A stretch of DNA of 64,000 nucleotides from an uncultured SAR116 cluster alpha proteobacterium (GCA_902622515.1 CACNQE010000004.1:120642-184641), one strand, 5' to 3'; shown: positions 27,371-36,722, counted from the first letter of the stretch. Numbers and translations are program-made. Notes: a model not told the origin generated them from the sequence alone.

Positions 27371-28072
27371 ATGGATTTTTTTGAGACCAGAGAGAAGTAC
27401 AGAAGAAAAGAATATCGGATTTATATCAGTTTATTAGTTCGTATCAGTGTAATTGGGTTAGTTCTTTGGCTAGGTTGGCAATGGGGAAATTATGATAAAA
27501 AAAATTTATACGATAATATAAACAATGAGTTGGATAAATCTCAAGCTCAGTTAAATCAACTTAATCAAGAAATATCATCACTCGAGCAACTTAATAAAAA
27601 ACTTGCTGCAGGAAATATAATATCTGATTTAGGATTAGAAGACTCTGATAAAATCTTGTCTAATTCAATCAAATTTTTGCTAGAATCTGACGTTTCATTA
27701 GAACAAATACGTCAGTCATTGCTTGCGATATCCTCTCCAATTAATTGTCGATCACTTGCTGATAATAAGCTTGCAGTGGCGACTGAATTATATACTGGTT
27801 CTGAGTCAAGCCTATCCCTGTTTCAAGGAGGGCTACTTGTTCATGTTGATGGTGCGCCGTTTTCCCAAGGCAACAGGAATAATCCTTGGTTTGATCCAGA
27901 GCAGGATATTAAGGTAAGGTTAGCATATCTTGGTGGCCAAAAAATTGTTAAAGGTAGCTTGCCTCTCGATATTGTTATACCAGCAGAAACATGGCTGTTA
28001 AAAGCCAGAATAACTAAATCTAATTTGCGTGGTTACGTAAGAATAATGTTTGAGCAATGCAGTTTGCGTTGA
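27371..28072 (+). CDS. Membrane-anchored coiled-coil protein, function unknown
   Basis: I do not recognise this 233-residue protein. It has a positively charged N-terminus, one transmembrane segment (about residues 20-41, ISLLVRISVIGLVLWLGWQWG) and then a coiled coil (about 47-78, DNINNELDKSQAQLNQLNQEISSLEQLNKKL). A periplasmic region of about 150 residues follows with a beta-rich end (LFQGGLLVHVDGAP, DIVIPAETWLLKARIT). The N-in topology with coiled coil resembles cell-envelope scaffolds such as FtsB/FtsL or PilN-like proteins, but there is no clear match. Two cysteines (about residues 126 and 230) could form a disulfide. It starts after a weak site (AGAGATAAGTT) and is followed by 97 bp before the next gene. 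Confidence 0.7.
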   Translation: MDFFETREKYRRKEYRIYISLLVRISVIGLVLWLGWQWGNYDKKNLYDNINNELDKSQAQLNQLNQEISSLEQLNKKLAAGNIISDLGLEDSDKILSNSIKFLLESDVSLEQIRQSLLAISSPINCRSLADNKLAVATELYTGSESSLSLFQGGLLVHVDGAPFSQGNRNNPWFDPEQDIKVRLAYLGGQKIVKGSLPLDIVIPAETWLLKARITKSNLRGYVRIMFEQCSLR

Positions 28073-28169
28073 GCACATTTATTAAATTATTGTATTGATT
28101 AAGTATAAGAATCTATATTTATCTAAAAATAGAATAACTTTTTATCAGGTTTAATAAAAGATAAAAAAA

Positions 28170-28910
28170 ATGGGCCATTATTTTATAACAGGTGCTAGCT
28201 CTGGTATCGGAAAAGCTCTATCTATTGCTTTAGCATCAGAAGGTCACGTGGTAAGTGCGGTTGCGAGGCGGATAGAACATCTAAAAAAAATAAAGGGCAA
28301 GCATAAAAATATTAATATTTTTCGTGCAGATGTATGCGACAGATTAGAAATCAAAAATGCTATTGAAAAAAGTATAAAAAGTGGTGGAAATATTGACTGT
28401 GCTATTTTAAATGCTGGAAAATATTTACCGCTTGGCGGACTTGAACTTAATTCTGAGGAATTTTATGGCCATATGATGGTAAATTACATGGGAGTTATTC
28501 ATTCTCTAGACAGTATCATACCCAAATTTATTGGTCTTCAAAGAGGTCACATCGTCATTATGGGGTCAACAGCAGGATATGGAGGATTGCCAAGGTCAGC
28601 TGCATATGGACCAACAAAAGCAGCATTGAGTAATTTGGCTGAAGCGTTGCACATAGACTTAACTCCAATAGGGATAAAGGTACAAATTATTAGTCCAGGG
28701 TTTGTGGAGACCGAGGCTACCGCTATAAACGATTTCAAGATGCCACAAATTATTCCCGCCAGCAAAGCGGCAAATAATATCATTAACGGCCTAAAAAGTA
28801 ATAAATTTGAAATATGTTTTCCGACAGGCTTTGTAATAATAATGAAATTTCTAAGAATTTTACCAAAAAGTATTTATTTTAAAGTGATCAGATGGATAAC
28901 TCATCGATGA
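28170..28910 (+). CDS. Short-chain dehydrogenase/reductase (lipid/stress module)
   Basis: NAD(P)-binding Rossmann oxidoreductase, 246 residues. Cofactor motif TGASSGIGKA starts at residue 7, NAG is near 90, the catalytic serine is in GSTAGYGG and the Tyr-x3-Lys is in AAYGPTKAAL. The C-terminal ends with a hydrophobic stretch (about residues 214-236), suggesting membrane association, as in SDRs that act on lipids. The next gene starts within its stop codon (ATGA). Its neighbours (NTF2-like, DUF3833, CFA-type, DUF1365, FAD oxidoreductase) form a set repeatedly found together in proteobacteria, so a membrane-lipid substrate is more likely than a free metabolite. Confidence 0.88.
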   Translation: MGHYFITGASSGIGKALSIALASEGHVVSAVARRIEHLKKIKGKHKNINIFRADVCDRLEIKNAIEKSIKSGGNIDCAILNAGKYLPLGGLELNSEEFYGHMMVNYMGVIHSLDSIIPKFIGLQRGHIVIMGSTAGYGGLPRSAAYGPTKAALSNLAEALHIDLTPIGIKVQIISPGFVETEATAINDFKMPQIIPASKAANNIINGLKSNKFEICFPTGFVIIMKFLRILPKSIYFKVIRWITHR

Positions 28911-29350
28911 ATACAGAAAACTGTTCACTTATTTATAAATATGCTCAGTTATTTTCAGAATTGACCGCTGAAAATTTAGCCGATTTGAGTAAGATGGTCT
29001 CTGATGATATTGAATTCTCTGATCCATTCAACATTACCTATGGTAAAACAGAGTTTATTGCCATATTTAGTCATATGTTCGAAGTCATGGTAGACCCAAA
29101 ATTTGAAATATTAGATTTAAGTGAATCACAAAAGGCAAGTTATATTAAATGGCGTTTAACTGGAAAAGTTAAAATATTTAGGTTAGTTAAGATAAATATA
29201 GTAGGCATATCGGAGGTGAAAGCAAATGCAGAAGGTAAGATCACAACGCATCACGACCATTGGGATAGTGCCAGTCAATTACTCACTTTAATTCCAGTCA
29301 TAGGCTTTATCACCCGTTTGTTACTTAAAATGTTTAAATTAAAGCAATGA
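28907..29350 (+). CDS. NTF2-like (SnoaL-type) family protein
   Basis: A cone-shaped NTF2-fold protein of about 147 residues. The pattern begins with a helix pair (YAQLFSELTAENLADLSKMVSDDIEFSDPFN), then GKTEFIAIFSHMFE, and ends with HDHWDSASQLLTLIPVIGFITRLLLK. The HDHWD segment is characteristic of the nuclear-transport-factor-2-like protein that accompanies photo-oxidative-stress lipid clusters. The ATG at 28907 overlaps the SDR stop by four bases; an in-frame ATG at 28892 would add five residues. The C-terminus is hydrophobic and may touch the membrane. It could be an isomerase or lipid-binding subunit; the true function is unknown. Confidence 0.8.
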   Translation: MNTENCSLIYKYAQLFSELTAENLADLSKMVSDDIEFSDPFNITYGKTEFIAIFSHMFEVMVDPKFEILDLSESQKASYIKWRLTGKVKIFRLVKINIVGISEVKANAEGKITTHHDHWDSASQLLTLIPVIGFITRLLLKMFKLKQ

Positions 29351-29380
29351 TGCTCTGTTATTTTAGTGTCAAATATGATT

Positions 29381-29902
29381 TTATTTAGCCGCATATAGTG
29401 GTTTAGTTAAAGAAGAAGGTTGCGGGTTTTTATTGAAAGAAATGAATACTTGCCCAAGCAATAGCCCGCATTTCTTTATTTTAGCATTATTAAGCATGAT
29501 TGAGGGTGTTTGTTGAACCATAATATCCTCAAATTTAACTTTAATTTTATGATTGAACATTTTTAAATTAAAATGATATTGCCAATTTAAAATGGAATTA
29601 CATAATTTACCAATAGCTTCACCACATACATCCTCACATTTTCCGACGTACGTTTCGTGGTCTATTTTCTCAATTTCCCACTTCCTAATTTCCTGCTCAC
29701 CATCATCGAATAAAAAGTACTCATCTAATGAAAACCCATTATCTTTTTTACTACCTATGATGGATACATTAAATCGTCTTCTAATGACGCCAAAACGGTC
29801 TACAAATACGCCAGTAGCTTCGATGCTACCAGTGAAATAGTTTTCAGGAACAAATTTCTCTGATAACGCTGTATTTCTATAAGTGTTTGTTAACTCGTTC
29901 AT
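29381..29902 (-). CDS. DUF3833 family protein
   Basis: A 173-residue protein with the DUF3833 pattern: ENYFTGSIEATGVFVDRFGVIRRRFNVSIIG, then SLDEYFLFDDGEQEIRKWEIEKID, then CEDVCGEAIGK, LNWQYHFNL and VKFEDIMV. In many relatives the protein is a lipoprotein; here no lipobox is seen. The family is found with CFA-type methyltransferases and FAD oxidoreductases in clusters controlled by light or singlet-oxygen responsive sigma factors, which suggests a calycin-like lipid-binding or modifying role. It lies 202 bp downstream of the CFA-type gene on the same strand and has its own upstream inverted repeat, so it may be transcribed separately. It converges with the NTF2-like gene. Confidence 0.85.
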   Translation of the reverse strand: MNELTNTYRNTALSEKFVPENYFTGSIEATGVFVDRFGVIRRRFNVSIIGSKKDNGFSLDEYFLFDDGEQEIRKWEIEKIDHETYVGKCEDVCGEAIGKLCNSILNWQYHFNLKMFNHKIKVKFEDIMVQQTPSIMLNNAKIKKCGLLLGQVFISFNKNPQPSSLTKPLYAAK

Positions 29903-29949
29903 AAAATACCTTCGTGATTACTACTATTAGTTATTTTACGAATTGTGTG

Positions 29950-29977
29950 CCAAAACGGTTCAAACTGCATGTTTTGG
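29950..29977. repeat. Inverted repeat CCAAAAC-N14-GTTTTGG upstream of the DUF3833 gene
   Basis: Perfect 7-base arms at 29950-29956 and 29971-29977, separated by 14 bases, centred about 60 bases before the DUF3833 start. The geometry (arm centres 21 bp apart, two helical turns) would suit a dimeric regulator bound on one face of the DNA. The 202-bp spacer has no convincing gene; a 31-codon frame at 30050 was rejected. Confidence 0.3.
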
Positions 29978-30104
29978 GATATAAAAAAGATGATTTATAT
30001 TCGGTTAAGCCAATAGCTATCGAAATAAATAATTAGGAGCGTAAAACAAATGCTTATCCAAAAATTGGACAGTTTTCTTTTGTTTTATTTCAAAAAACAT
30101 TTGG

Positions 30105-31301
30105 TTACAATTTATGTGTTATTAGCATTTGTTTTACGTCGATAACTCCACCCCTAAAGCCGCCCTCACAATAAGCCAAGTATAATTCCCACATTTTGAA
30201 GAAGCGGGTATCAAATTTTTTTTGATTTGCCAGTTTTGGCCAGGCTTTAACGAAGCGATTTCTCCAGTTTGATAGTGTTTTGGCATAATCAAGACCAAAC
30301 CCATAGCTATCATTTATCTGTAAACCAGCACTGCTAATGGGGTTCTGAAGGGCCGCTAGAGATGGCAGCATACCGCCAGGAAAAATATATCTTTGAATAA
30401 AATCTGGATTATTTCGATAGAATGGAAACTGGTTTTCATTAATTGTAATGATTTGTAATGCTGCTTTACCGCCTTTTTTTAATGATTGACCTATTTTATT
30501 AAAATAAATTGGCCAATATTTTTCACCCACCGCTTCAAACATCTCTATTGAAATGATTTTATCAAACTTCTGGTCCAAGTCTCTATAATCAAGAAGCTTT
30601 AAGTCTGTATTTTCCGTTAACCCTTCTGATTGCATGCGTTTTGATGCAAAATCAAACTGCGAATTTGAAATTGTAATGCCTGTGATATGAGCATCATAAG
30701 TCTTTGCCGCGTACTCCATGAACCCACCCCAACCGCACCCGATTTCAAGCACCCGGTCGCCAGACTTTATTTCAGCAAGTTCTGAAATTAATTTATACTT
30801 ATTAAACTGCGCTTCATTAAGTCCTTGGTGTTCTGAGGCAAAAATGGCAGATGAATAAGTCATGGAGGGATCAAGCCATTCCCCGTAGAATTCATTGCCG
30901 AGGTCATAGTGGTAAGCAATATTCCTGCGCGAACCAGCTTTACTATTTCGATTTGTAAAGTGAATAAATTTTAGTATTAACTGCTTTATTGGATTAAAAG
31001 TCAGTCTCTGACTAAGAAATTTAGAATGAAGTGAACCAAGTTCTATTAGAGAGGTTAGGTTTTTGCTCTCAATTTTTTCATCCATATAGGCTTCACAAAA
31101 ACCAATGATTCCACTTTTTAGTAGTTGTTTTACAGAATCGTGTGAAGATAGTATTATATCAGCCTTTGGTCCATCTTGATTGCCTTTATAGCTTGTCAAT
31201 TCTCCATCCGGGAAAGTAACTCGCAGTTCACCAAACTGTATCTGTTCAAAAACCTTTTTTAATGCCTTAATTCTAAGGGACTTCCATAGCTCTTTTGTCA
31301 T
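30105..31301 (-). CDS. CFA-type SAM-dependent fatty-acyl phospholipid methyltransferase
   Basis: A 398-residue member of the cyclopropane-fatty-acid synthase family. It has HYDLGNEFY at 131-139, the SAM-binding EIGCGWGGF at 186-194, and the SIEMFEAVGE segment. It may be a true cyclopropane synthase or the methylase of the furan fatty acid route known in Rhodobacter; the sequence alone does not decide, and the FAD oxidoreductase partner fits either. Its ATG overlaps the DUF1365 stop by four bases (ATGA), so the trio FAD oxidoreductase-DUF1365-CFA is translationally coupled. Products would act on unsaturated acyl chains in the inner membrane. Confidence 0.9.
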   Translation of the reverse strand: MTKELWKSLRIKALKKVFEQIQFGELRVTFPDGELTSYKGNQDGPKADIILSSHDSVKQLLKSGIIGFCEAYMDEKIESKNLTSLIELGSLHSKFLSQRLTFNPIKQLILKFIHFTNRNSKAGSRRNIAYHYDLGNEFYGEWLDPSMTYSSAIFASEHQGLNEAQFNKYKLISELAEIKSGDRVLEIGCGWGGFMEYAAKTYDAHITGITISNSQFDFASKRMQSEGLTENTDLKLLDYRDLDQKFDKIISIEMFEAVGEKYWPIYFNKIGQSLKKGGKAALQIITINENQFPFYRNNPDFIQRYIFPGGMLPSLAALQNPISSAGLQINDSYGFGLDYAKTLSNWRNRFVKAWPKLANQKKFDTRFFKMWELYLAYCEGGFRGGVIDVKQMLITHKL

Positions 31302-32131
31302 TTATTGGACTTTCGAGTTCGTGATTGGCTGATTCGGATTGGTGGGAGTGTTGGTCTTGGATGATAAATGCATTTTTTTAAAAGTAACTTAAGGGCTTCA
31401 AAATGAATTGATAGTAGGGGCCTTAGTGGGAATTGTCTATTCACAATAATATGTTTCAAGATTTCAATAGACGATAATTTAGAAAAATTGCCTCGCATCG
31501 TTGCTGTGAGAGCAGGTTTGTTGTTTCTGAAATAGCGTACAATGAGCGAAAACGTATCTTTTCTTTTTTTATAGCTAAGAATGTACTCACCATCAGTTGG
31601 AAAAAATGGTGAAACATGCATTTGCTTTAACGCAAAGTGTTTTTGGTTTTTCTTATTTTCTTCGATAATACTAACATAGCTATGAGAGTCACCAAAGGTG
31701 TTATGAACTTCGTAAATTATGAAACAGTCTTTTCCCGCCTGATCTTGGCAGATAAAGACTGAAATTGGGTTAAAATTTAGATTAAGAATTCTTGGGAATG
31801 TAAGTAGAGAAATATTTACAATTTTTTTATTAGGAAGATATTCACGGGCTATGCTTCTGATATAATCTGCAAGTTTGTGTGGAATTTTAGAGTGTTTTCT
31901 ATTCCTTTTTTTTTGAATGTACTCTTCACCATAATCTGACTGATGAAATGAAATAAGATTAAATTTATCCACTGAAAATAAGCTACTTTGACTATTTGCG
32001 ATCATGAGTTTATCCAAATCAATAAATACAGAAAGACCAGAGCGAGACAAAAAATGAGATGGTTTTCCGTGCCTCGTATGGGTGATAACTGAAGATGCTA
32101 ATCTAACTGCTTGCATTAATATAAGACTCAT
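31298..32131 (-). CDS. DUF1365 family protein
   Basis: A 277-residue protein of the DUF1365 family (COG3496). HTRHGKPSHFL near the N-terminus, FPRILNLNFNPISVFICQD and YEVHNTFGDSHSY in the middle, and MHVSPFFPTDGEY are family hallmarks. The start is the ATG at 32131, whose A is the last base of the upstream gene's TAA (TAATG); the open frame to 32179 is the upstream gene's shadow. The family is almost always encoded between an FAD amine-oxidase-like gene and a CFA-type gene, exactly as here. Its biochemical role is not established. Confidence 0.9.
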   Translation of the reverse strand: MSLILMQAVRLASSVITHTRHGKPSHFLSRSGLSVFIDLDKLMIANSQSSLFSVDKFNLISFHQSDYGEEYIQKKRNRKHSKIPHKLADYIRSIAREYLPNKKIVNISLLTFPRILNLNFNPISVFICQDQAGKDCFIIYEVHNTFGDSHSYVSIIEENKKNQKHFALKQMHVSPFFPTDGEYILSYKKRKDTFSLIVRYFRNNKPALTATMRGNFSKLSSIEILKHIIVNRQFPLRPLLSIHFEALKLLLKKCIYHPRPTLPPIRISQSRTRKSNK

Positions 32132-33462
32132 TATGTTTCTGCATTTTCGATAGCTTTCTTTTTCCAAATGTCTAGCCAATTGGGAGCATGGCAGGCTTCT
32201 GTTGGACTAAACCATGGGATTTCAATATTGAATGCTTTTGCAATCGCAACAGCAGATAAAATCCCATCTTCATGAAAGCCATATCTTGTCCATGCTCCAC
32301 AAAAATAGGTATGGAGAGGTCCTTGTATCGTATTTAATTTTTTTTGTGCTTCTATAGCCTTTTGGTCAAAAATTGGATGTAAATAGGTGAAATGTCCATG
32401 AGGTTTTTTAATTGGAAAATCAGAAAAAGGATTTAATGTCACAAATAGCGGAAAGTGGTTGGAGATAGATTGTAGCTTATTCATCCAGTAGGTTACGCAT
32501 AATTCCTTTTTTTCTGAATTATTGGAGAGATAATTCCATGAAGACCATGCCATTTTTTTCTTTGGCATATAAGAAGATTGTGAATGCAAGTTCACATTAT
32601 TTTTTTGGAAAGAAAATTGGCTCAATATATCATATTCTTCTTGTTTTATATCGTGCAATAATTCGATGGTATCATTTGCATGAGTTGCAAAAATAATCTT
32701 ATCAAAAAACTCTGGTTTTTCCCCTTCAATCGAGACAATAATCCCTTGTTGTGTCCGCTCAATTTTGTTTATCGAAACATTGCATCTAGCATTTGACCCA
32801 AGCATTTTTATAATTTTTGACACGTAATTTCGGGATCCACCGCTCACTGTTCGCCAAATAGGGCGTCCTGAAAAATCTAATAATTTATGATTATCCATAA
32901 ATTTAATAAATGAGCGTGCTGGAAATTGCATAATTACATCGGATGGGCAAGACCAAATTGCTGCAGCCATGGGAAGCATATGGTCATTAATGAAAGTATC
33001 ACTCATACGCATTCTAATCATTAATTCTTGAAGAGTTTCATCTGTGGGACCAAGCTCTACTTGATTTGCCGCCGTTTTATAAAACCTATATAAATTTGCA
33101 AGTAACAGCCAATACTTTGGTTTAATCCAATTAAAAGGTTGTGCAAATAACCCTTTCAAAGAACCAGCATATTCAAATTGACGATTAGATAAAGATAGAC
33201 CAAAAGACATTTCGGTTTCTTGTGTTTCTATATTTAACACATCAAACAACCCAATTAAATTGGGATAGTTAAGCTCATTATAAACAATAAACCCACTGTC
33301 AACGGCAACTGGCTCAGTATCCTTGTCCTTTTTGACGTCAACGGTATGCGCATGCCCGCCAAATCGATTGTCTTTCTCGAATAGTTTAACCTCATGTTCT
33401 TTATGAAATAACCATGCGGCACTTAAACCAGCGATTCCTGAACCAACGATTGCAATACGCAT
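32131..33462 (-). CDS. FAD-dependent amine-oxidase-like oxidoreductase
   Basis: A 443-residue flavoprotein with an N-terminal Rossmann dinucleotide motif GSGIAG (7-12), the RFGGHAHTVDV segment and a C-terminal FAD-contacting CGAWTRYGFHEDGILSA. It belongs to the COG2907 group of putative NAD/FAD-binding oxidoreductases resembling amine oxidases and desaturases. The FHEDG motif is typical of members next to DUF1365 and CFA-type genes. Its likely substrate is an acyl chain, perhaps introducing a double bond or oxygen function before or after methylation; this is inference. It follows pdeM by 57 bases on the same strand, so the lipid module may be read through from the DNA-repair genes. Confidence 0.88.
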   Translation of the reverse strand: MRIAIVGSGIAGLSAAWLFHKEHEVKLFEKDNRFGGHAHTVDVKKDKDTEPVAVDSGFIVYNELNYPNLIGLFDVLNIETQETEMSFGLSLSNRQFEYAGSLKGLFAQPFNWIKPKYWLLLANLYRFYKTAANQVELGPTDETLQELMIRMRMSDTFINDHMLPMAAAIWSCPSDVIMQFPARSFIKFMDNHKLLDFSGRPIWRTVSGGSRNYVSKIIKMLGSNARCNVSINKIERTQQGIIVSIEGEKPEFFDKIIFATHANDTIELLHDIKQEEYDILSQFSFQKNNVNLHSQSSYMPKKKMAWSSWNYLSNNSEKKELCVTYWMNKLQSISNHFPLFVTLNPFSDFPIKKPHGHFTYLHPIFDQKAIEAQKKLNTIQGPLHTYFCGAWTRYGFHEDGILSAVAIAKAFNIEIPWFSPTEACHAPNWLDIWKKKAIENAET

Positions 33463-33519
33463 AATTTTCCCTTTTAAAATCTCGAAGTTATGTAAAATCT
33501 TTTTTATTTTCTTTCTATT

Positions 33520-34263
33520 TCATTTGCGTAAATTTGCAACATTATGAATATGAAAAAGTTTCGTTTTATAGCAGAAATAAACATCAGGGGTGTTAGAGAA
33601 TAATTTCGAAATAGCTTTATCGGTGATATTCAATCCACCTGTTGAGACACCAAAAGCTGGTATAATCATCAATTTTTTATCAAATATAAAACATTTTCCA
33701 GATGCTTTTCCCGCTCGTAATTTTAATTTTGCTTTTGGGTGATAATGACCAATAATTTGACCAGTCTTTGGTGTGATTTGTTCCTCATACTCCTGTCTTT
33801 CAAGTTGATGTCTAAGTTCAATCTTATCAATAAATGTTGAATGGCATTGCTTTCCAATTAAAAAATTTGGCAATATTGGGTCATGATTTCCTATTACCCA
33901 CGTGAAATGTTTTATCTCCGATAATTGCTGCAGTTTTTCCCTATATGGGTCTGCGAGTGATTGTGCTGTCATTGCATTGTGAAAGCTATCACCCAGAAAA
34001 ACACAATTCTGAGTTAGGTTCCTATTTAAGGCGGCTTCTAACAATTTCAAAGTCTCTTCGGTATCATATCCAGGAAGCAATGCAGCTCTAGATTGAGAAA
34101 ATGCTTTTTCTAAATGCAAATCTGCAACAATTAATGTCTTACTTTTCACATGGAAACACGACCCATCTGCGTATAACCAGAAAATATGCCCACAGAATTT
34201 AATTTCAATTTTTTCATAAAAAAGAGAGGAAGGGTTTGGTGTAATGATAATCGGAGAATTCAT
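33520..34263 (-). CDS. pdeM: Ligase-associated DNA damage response endonuclease PdeM
   Basis: Calcineurin-like metallophosphoesterase (247 residues) of the bacterial Lhr-ligase repair set. All metal-binding motifs are present: ADLHLEK with Asp48 and His50, GDSFHN near 97, GNHDP near 125, and GHYHPK near 170. The family name and association come from its constant linkage to the ligase-associated helicase, exonuclease and ATP-dependent ligase. It follows the helicase gene by five bases, so the two are surely co-expressed. The FAD oxidoreductase gene continues 57 bases downstream. Confidence 0.92.
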   Translation of the reverse strand: MNSPIIITPNPSSLFYEKIEIKFCGHIFWLYADGSCFHVKSKTLIVADLHLEKAFSQSRAALLPGYDTEETLKLLEAALNRNLTQNCVFLGDSFHNAMTAQSLADPYREKLQQLSEIKHFTWVIGNHDPILPNFLIGKQCHSTFIDKIELRHQLERQEYEEQITPKTGQIIGHYHPKAKLKLRAGKASGKCFIFDKKLMIIPAFGVSTGGLNITDKAISKLFSNTPDVYFCYKTKLFHIHNVANLRK

Positions 34264-34268
34264 TCTGC

Positions 34269-36722
34269 TTAACTTTTTCTGATCTCTTTAATGAGGTCAA
34301 TCTCTAATTCTTTTAGCATTGTTTCAACTGCCTCTGACATAACAGATTCCTTTCCGACCTCCAGTAAAAGAGGGATGGCTAAAGCAGATATTCTGGGCAG
34401 CTCCTTATGGGTAATTTTGTTTTCAAATCTGTTTAAGAGCTCTCCAAGTCGCCGAATATCAGTCAGTCCTCTTGCGGAATCCTGCCTAGTGGCTTCAAGC
34501 AATATATGATTTGGCTGATATTTCCTTAATACGTCATAAATTAAATCTGAATTAATTGTTACTTGCTTTTTAGTTTTCTCTAATCCCGGAATTTTTTTAT
34601 CTATCAATCCCGAAATTATTGCAACTTGCCTAAATGATCGCTTTAACATAGTTGATTCTGCCATCCATTCCTCAAGCTCATCACCTAAAATATCAGGAGT
34701 GAATAAGGTAATTGGCTTAACCACCTTTTCAAGAGACCAGATGGCAATAGCATAATCTGTTGCAACAAATCCAAGAGGCTTTAAATGTTGACGTTCCATC
34801 CGTTTCGTAAGAAGCATACCTAATGTCTGGTGTGCATTCCGGCCTTCAAATCCATATGCAACGAGATAATGACGCTCTCCGCGTTGGAATGTTTCTAATA
34901 GTAACGTATCCGCATTAGGTAATTTTGAATGAAGTTCCTGAATTTCTAGCCATTCTCGCACAGGCCCAGGTAAAGACTTATGAATTTCAACTGATTGCAA
35001 AATATGCCTGACTTTTTCAGACATATCAGATGTAAGAGGTAATCTGCCTCCAGCATACGTGGGCACTTTTGGTTCTTTAGCAATGGTAGGTTCTACTATG
35101 ACTTGCATTTTAATTATTTCTACAAAAGCTACCACTCGGCCAGCAAATATAAAACTATCACCTGTACGAAGAGATTGGACAAAATATTCCTCTATTTCTC
35201 CAAGAATTGGGCCGCGGGCAAATTTAATTTTTAATGTTGTTGTTTCGACAATCGTTCCAATATTCATACGCCATCTTGAAGCAACACGTTTATTAGTAAG
35301 CCTATATAGGCCGTCGATACCTTTTACGATACGCCTAAATTGCTCATAGTGCTCTAAAGCATAACCACCTGTGCTAACGAATTCCAAAATTTTTAAGAAT
35401 GTGCCCTTTTCGAGGGATCTATATGGCGGCGCTGTAAGTATCTGCTTATAAAGTTTTTCAGCATCAAAAGAACCTGCTACTGCTCTACCTACAATATATT
35501 GAGCCAGAACATCTATACTTCCTGGATATTCTTCTAACTTATCAAGCTTTCCATCGAGGATATTTTCTCGGGCTGCTACTGCTTCTATTACCTCAAATCT
35601 GTTGGTAGGAATAATTATCGCATTGGAGGGCTTTTCGAGACTGTGACCTGAGCGTCCGATACGTTGAATAAGGCGAGTTGATCCTTTTGCCGCACCCACT
35701 TGTATAACAAGGTCAACGTCTGACCAATCTATACCTAAATCAAGTGAAGAAGTTGCCACTACAGCGTCTAATCTACCCTCTGCCATTGCTTTTTCTACCT
35801 TTCGACGCTGACTAGCATCTAAAGAGCCATGGTGTAATCCAATATGCAAATCATTATTATTTTCCTTCCATAAAGATTGAAACAACAATTCTGCCTGCGC
35901 CCTAGTATTTACAAATATCAGACTAATTTTGTGAGCTGATATCATCTGATAGATATCTGCAACAGCATAATCTGCAGAGTGCCCAGCAAAAGGAATTTCA
36001 TTTGATGTCGGATAATAAATTTTGATATCAATTTTTTTAGTTATATTTGGTTTTAAAATTGTCACTTTATTAGGTTCAGGTGCTAACCATTTTGCCAACT
36101 GCCCAGAATCTGCAACTGTAGCCGATAGTCCTATGAATGATGCATTGGGCGCATAATTACGAAGCGTAGTAATGGATAGAGATAACAAATCTCCTCGCTT
36201 ATTGCCAATAACAGAATGTATCTCATCTATAATGATAGTAGATAGGTTAGAGAAATAATTTTTGGCCTCTGGCCATGCTAACATTAACTCAACAGACTCT
36301 GGGGTAGTAAGTAATATATTAGGTGGCTTTGCTTTCTGCCTATTCCTCTTTTTTGGGCTAGTGTCACTAGTACGGGTTTCACAAAGAATTGGAAGATTCA
36401 TTTCAGCAATAGGTATTTGTAAATTTCGTTGTACATCAACACTTAGTGCTTTGAGGGGAGAAATATAAAGCGTATGCAGTTTAGGCTTTAGTTTATTCTC
36501 AAATGGCAGCTCGCAAAGCTCAATAAGACTTGGTAAAAATCCAGATAATGTTTTCCCAGAACCTGTGGGAGCGATAAGCAAACAAGAATTTCTTTTCTTA
36601 AATTCTGAAATCATAGATAATTGGTGCTCGTAAATTTGCCAGCCTTTAGTTGAGAACCACCTCTGAAATTTTGATGGAAGGTTTTTGTTATTAGTAATTT
36701 GACTTATTTCTAATTCGCTCAT
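34269..36722 (-). CDS. Ligase-associated DEXH-box DNA helicase (Lhr-Core type)
   Basis: Superfamily 2 helicase of 817 residues, the bacterial Lhr-Core form. Walker A APTGSGKT lies at 51-58, motif II is DEIH at 166-169, and motif VI QRIGRSGHS is near 350. The winged-helix and Lhr-specific C-terminal domain fill the second half. Such helicases are 3'-5' translocases that can unwind RNA:DNA hybrids and, with the partner ligase, exonuclease and PdeM, act in DNA damage repair. In many genomes all four genes run in one direction; here helicase-pdeM and exonuclease-ligase are on opposite strands, divergent across a 82-bp spacer plus a GST gene. No SOS box is visible in that spacer. Confidence 0.93.
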   Translation of the reverse strand: MSELEISQITNNKNLPSKFQRWFSTKGWQIYEHQLSMISEFKKRNSCLLIAPTGSGKTLSGFLPSLIELCELPFENKLKPKLHTLYISPLKALSVDVQRNLQIPIAEMNLPILCETRTSDTSPKKRNRQKAKPPNILLTTPESVELMLAWPEAKNYFSNLSTIIIDEIHSVIGNKRGDLLSLSITTLRNYAPNASFIGLSATVADSGQLAKWLAPEPNKVTILKPNITKKIDIKIYYPTSNEIPFAGHSADYAVADIYQMISAHKISLIFVNTRAQAELLFQSLWKENNNDLHIGLHHGSLDASQRRKVEKAMAEGRLDAVVATSSLDLGIDWSDVDLVIQVGAAKGSTRLIQRIGRSGHSLEKPSNAIIIPTNRFEVIEAVAARENILDGKLDKLEEYPGSIDVLAQYIVGRAVAGSFDAEKLYKQILTAPPYRSLEKGTFLKILEFVSTGGYALEHYEQFRRIVKGIDGLYRLTNKRVASRWRMNIGTIVETTTLKIKFARGPILGEIEEYFVQSLRTGDSFIFAGRVVAFVEIIKMQVIVEPTIAKEPKVPTYAGGRLPLTSDMSEKVRHILQSVEIHKSLPGPVREWLEIQELHSKLPNADTLLLETFQRGERHYLVAYGFEGRNAHQTLGMLLTKRMERQHLKPLGFVATDYAIAIWSLEKVVKPITLFTPDILGDELEEWMAESTMLKRSFRQVAIISGLIDKKIPGLEKTKKQVTINSDLIYDVLRKYQPNHILLEATRQDSARGLTDIRRLGELLNRFENKITHKELPRISALAIPLLLEVGKESVMSEAVETMLKELEIDLIKEIRKS

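Noticed and set aside
30050..30145. A 31-codon forward frame with AGGAG 11 bases before its ATG, at the 3' end of the CFA-type gene.
   Set aside because: It overlaps the well-supported CFA-type coding end, is very short, and the spacing is poor; likely chance.
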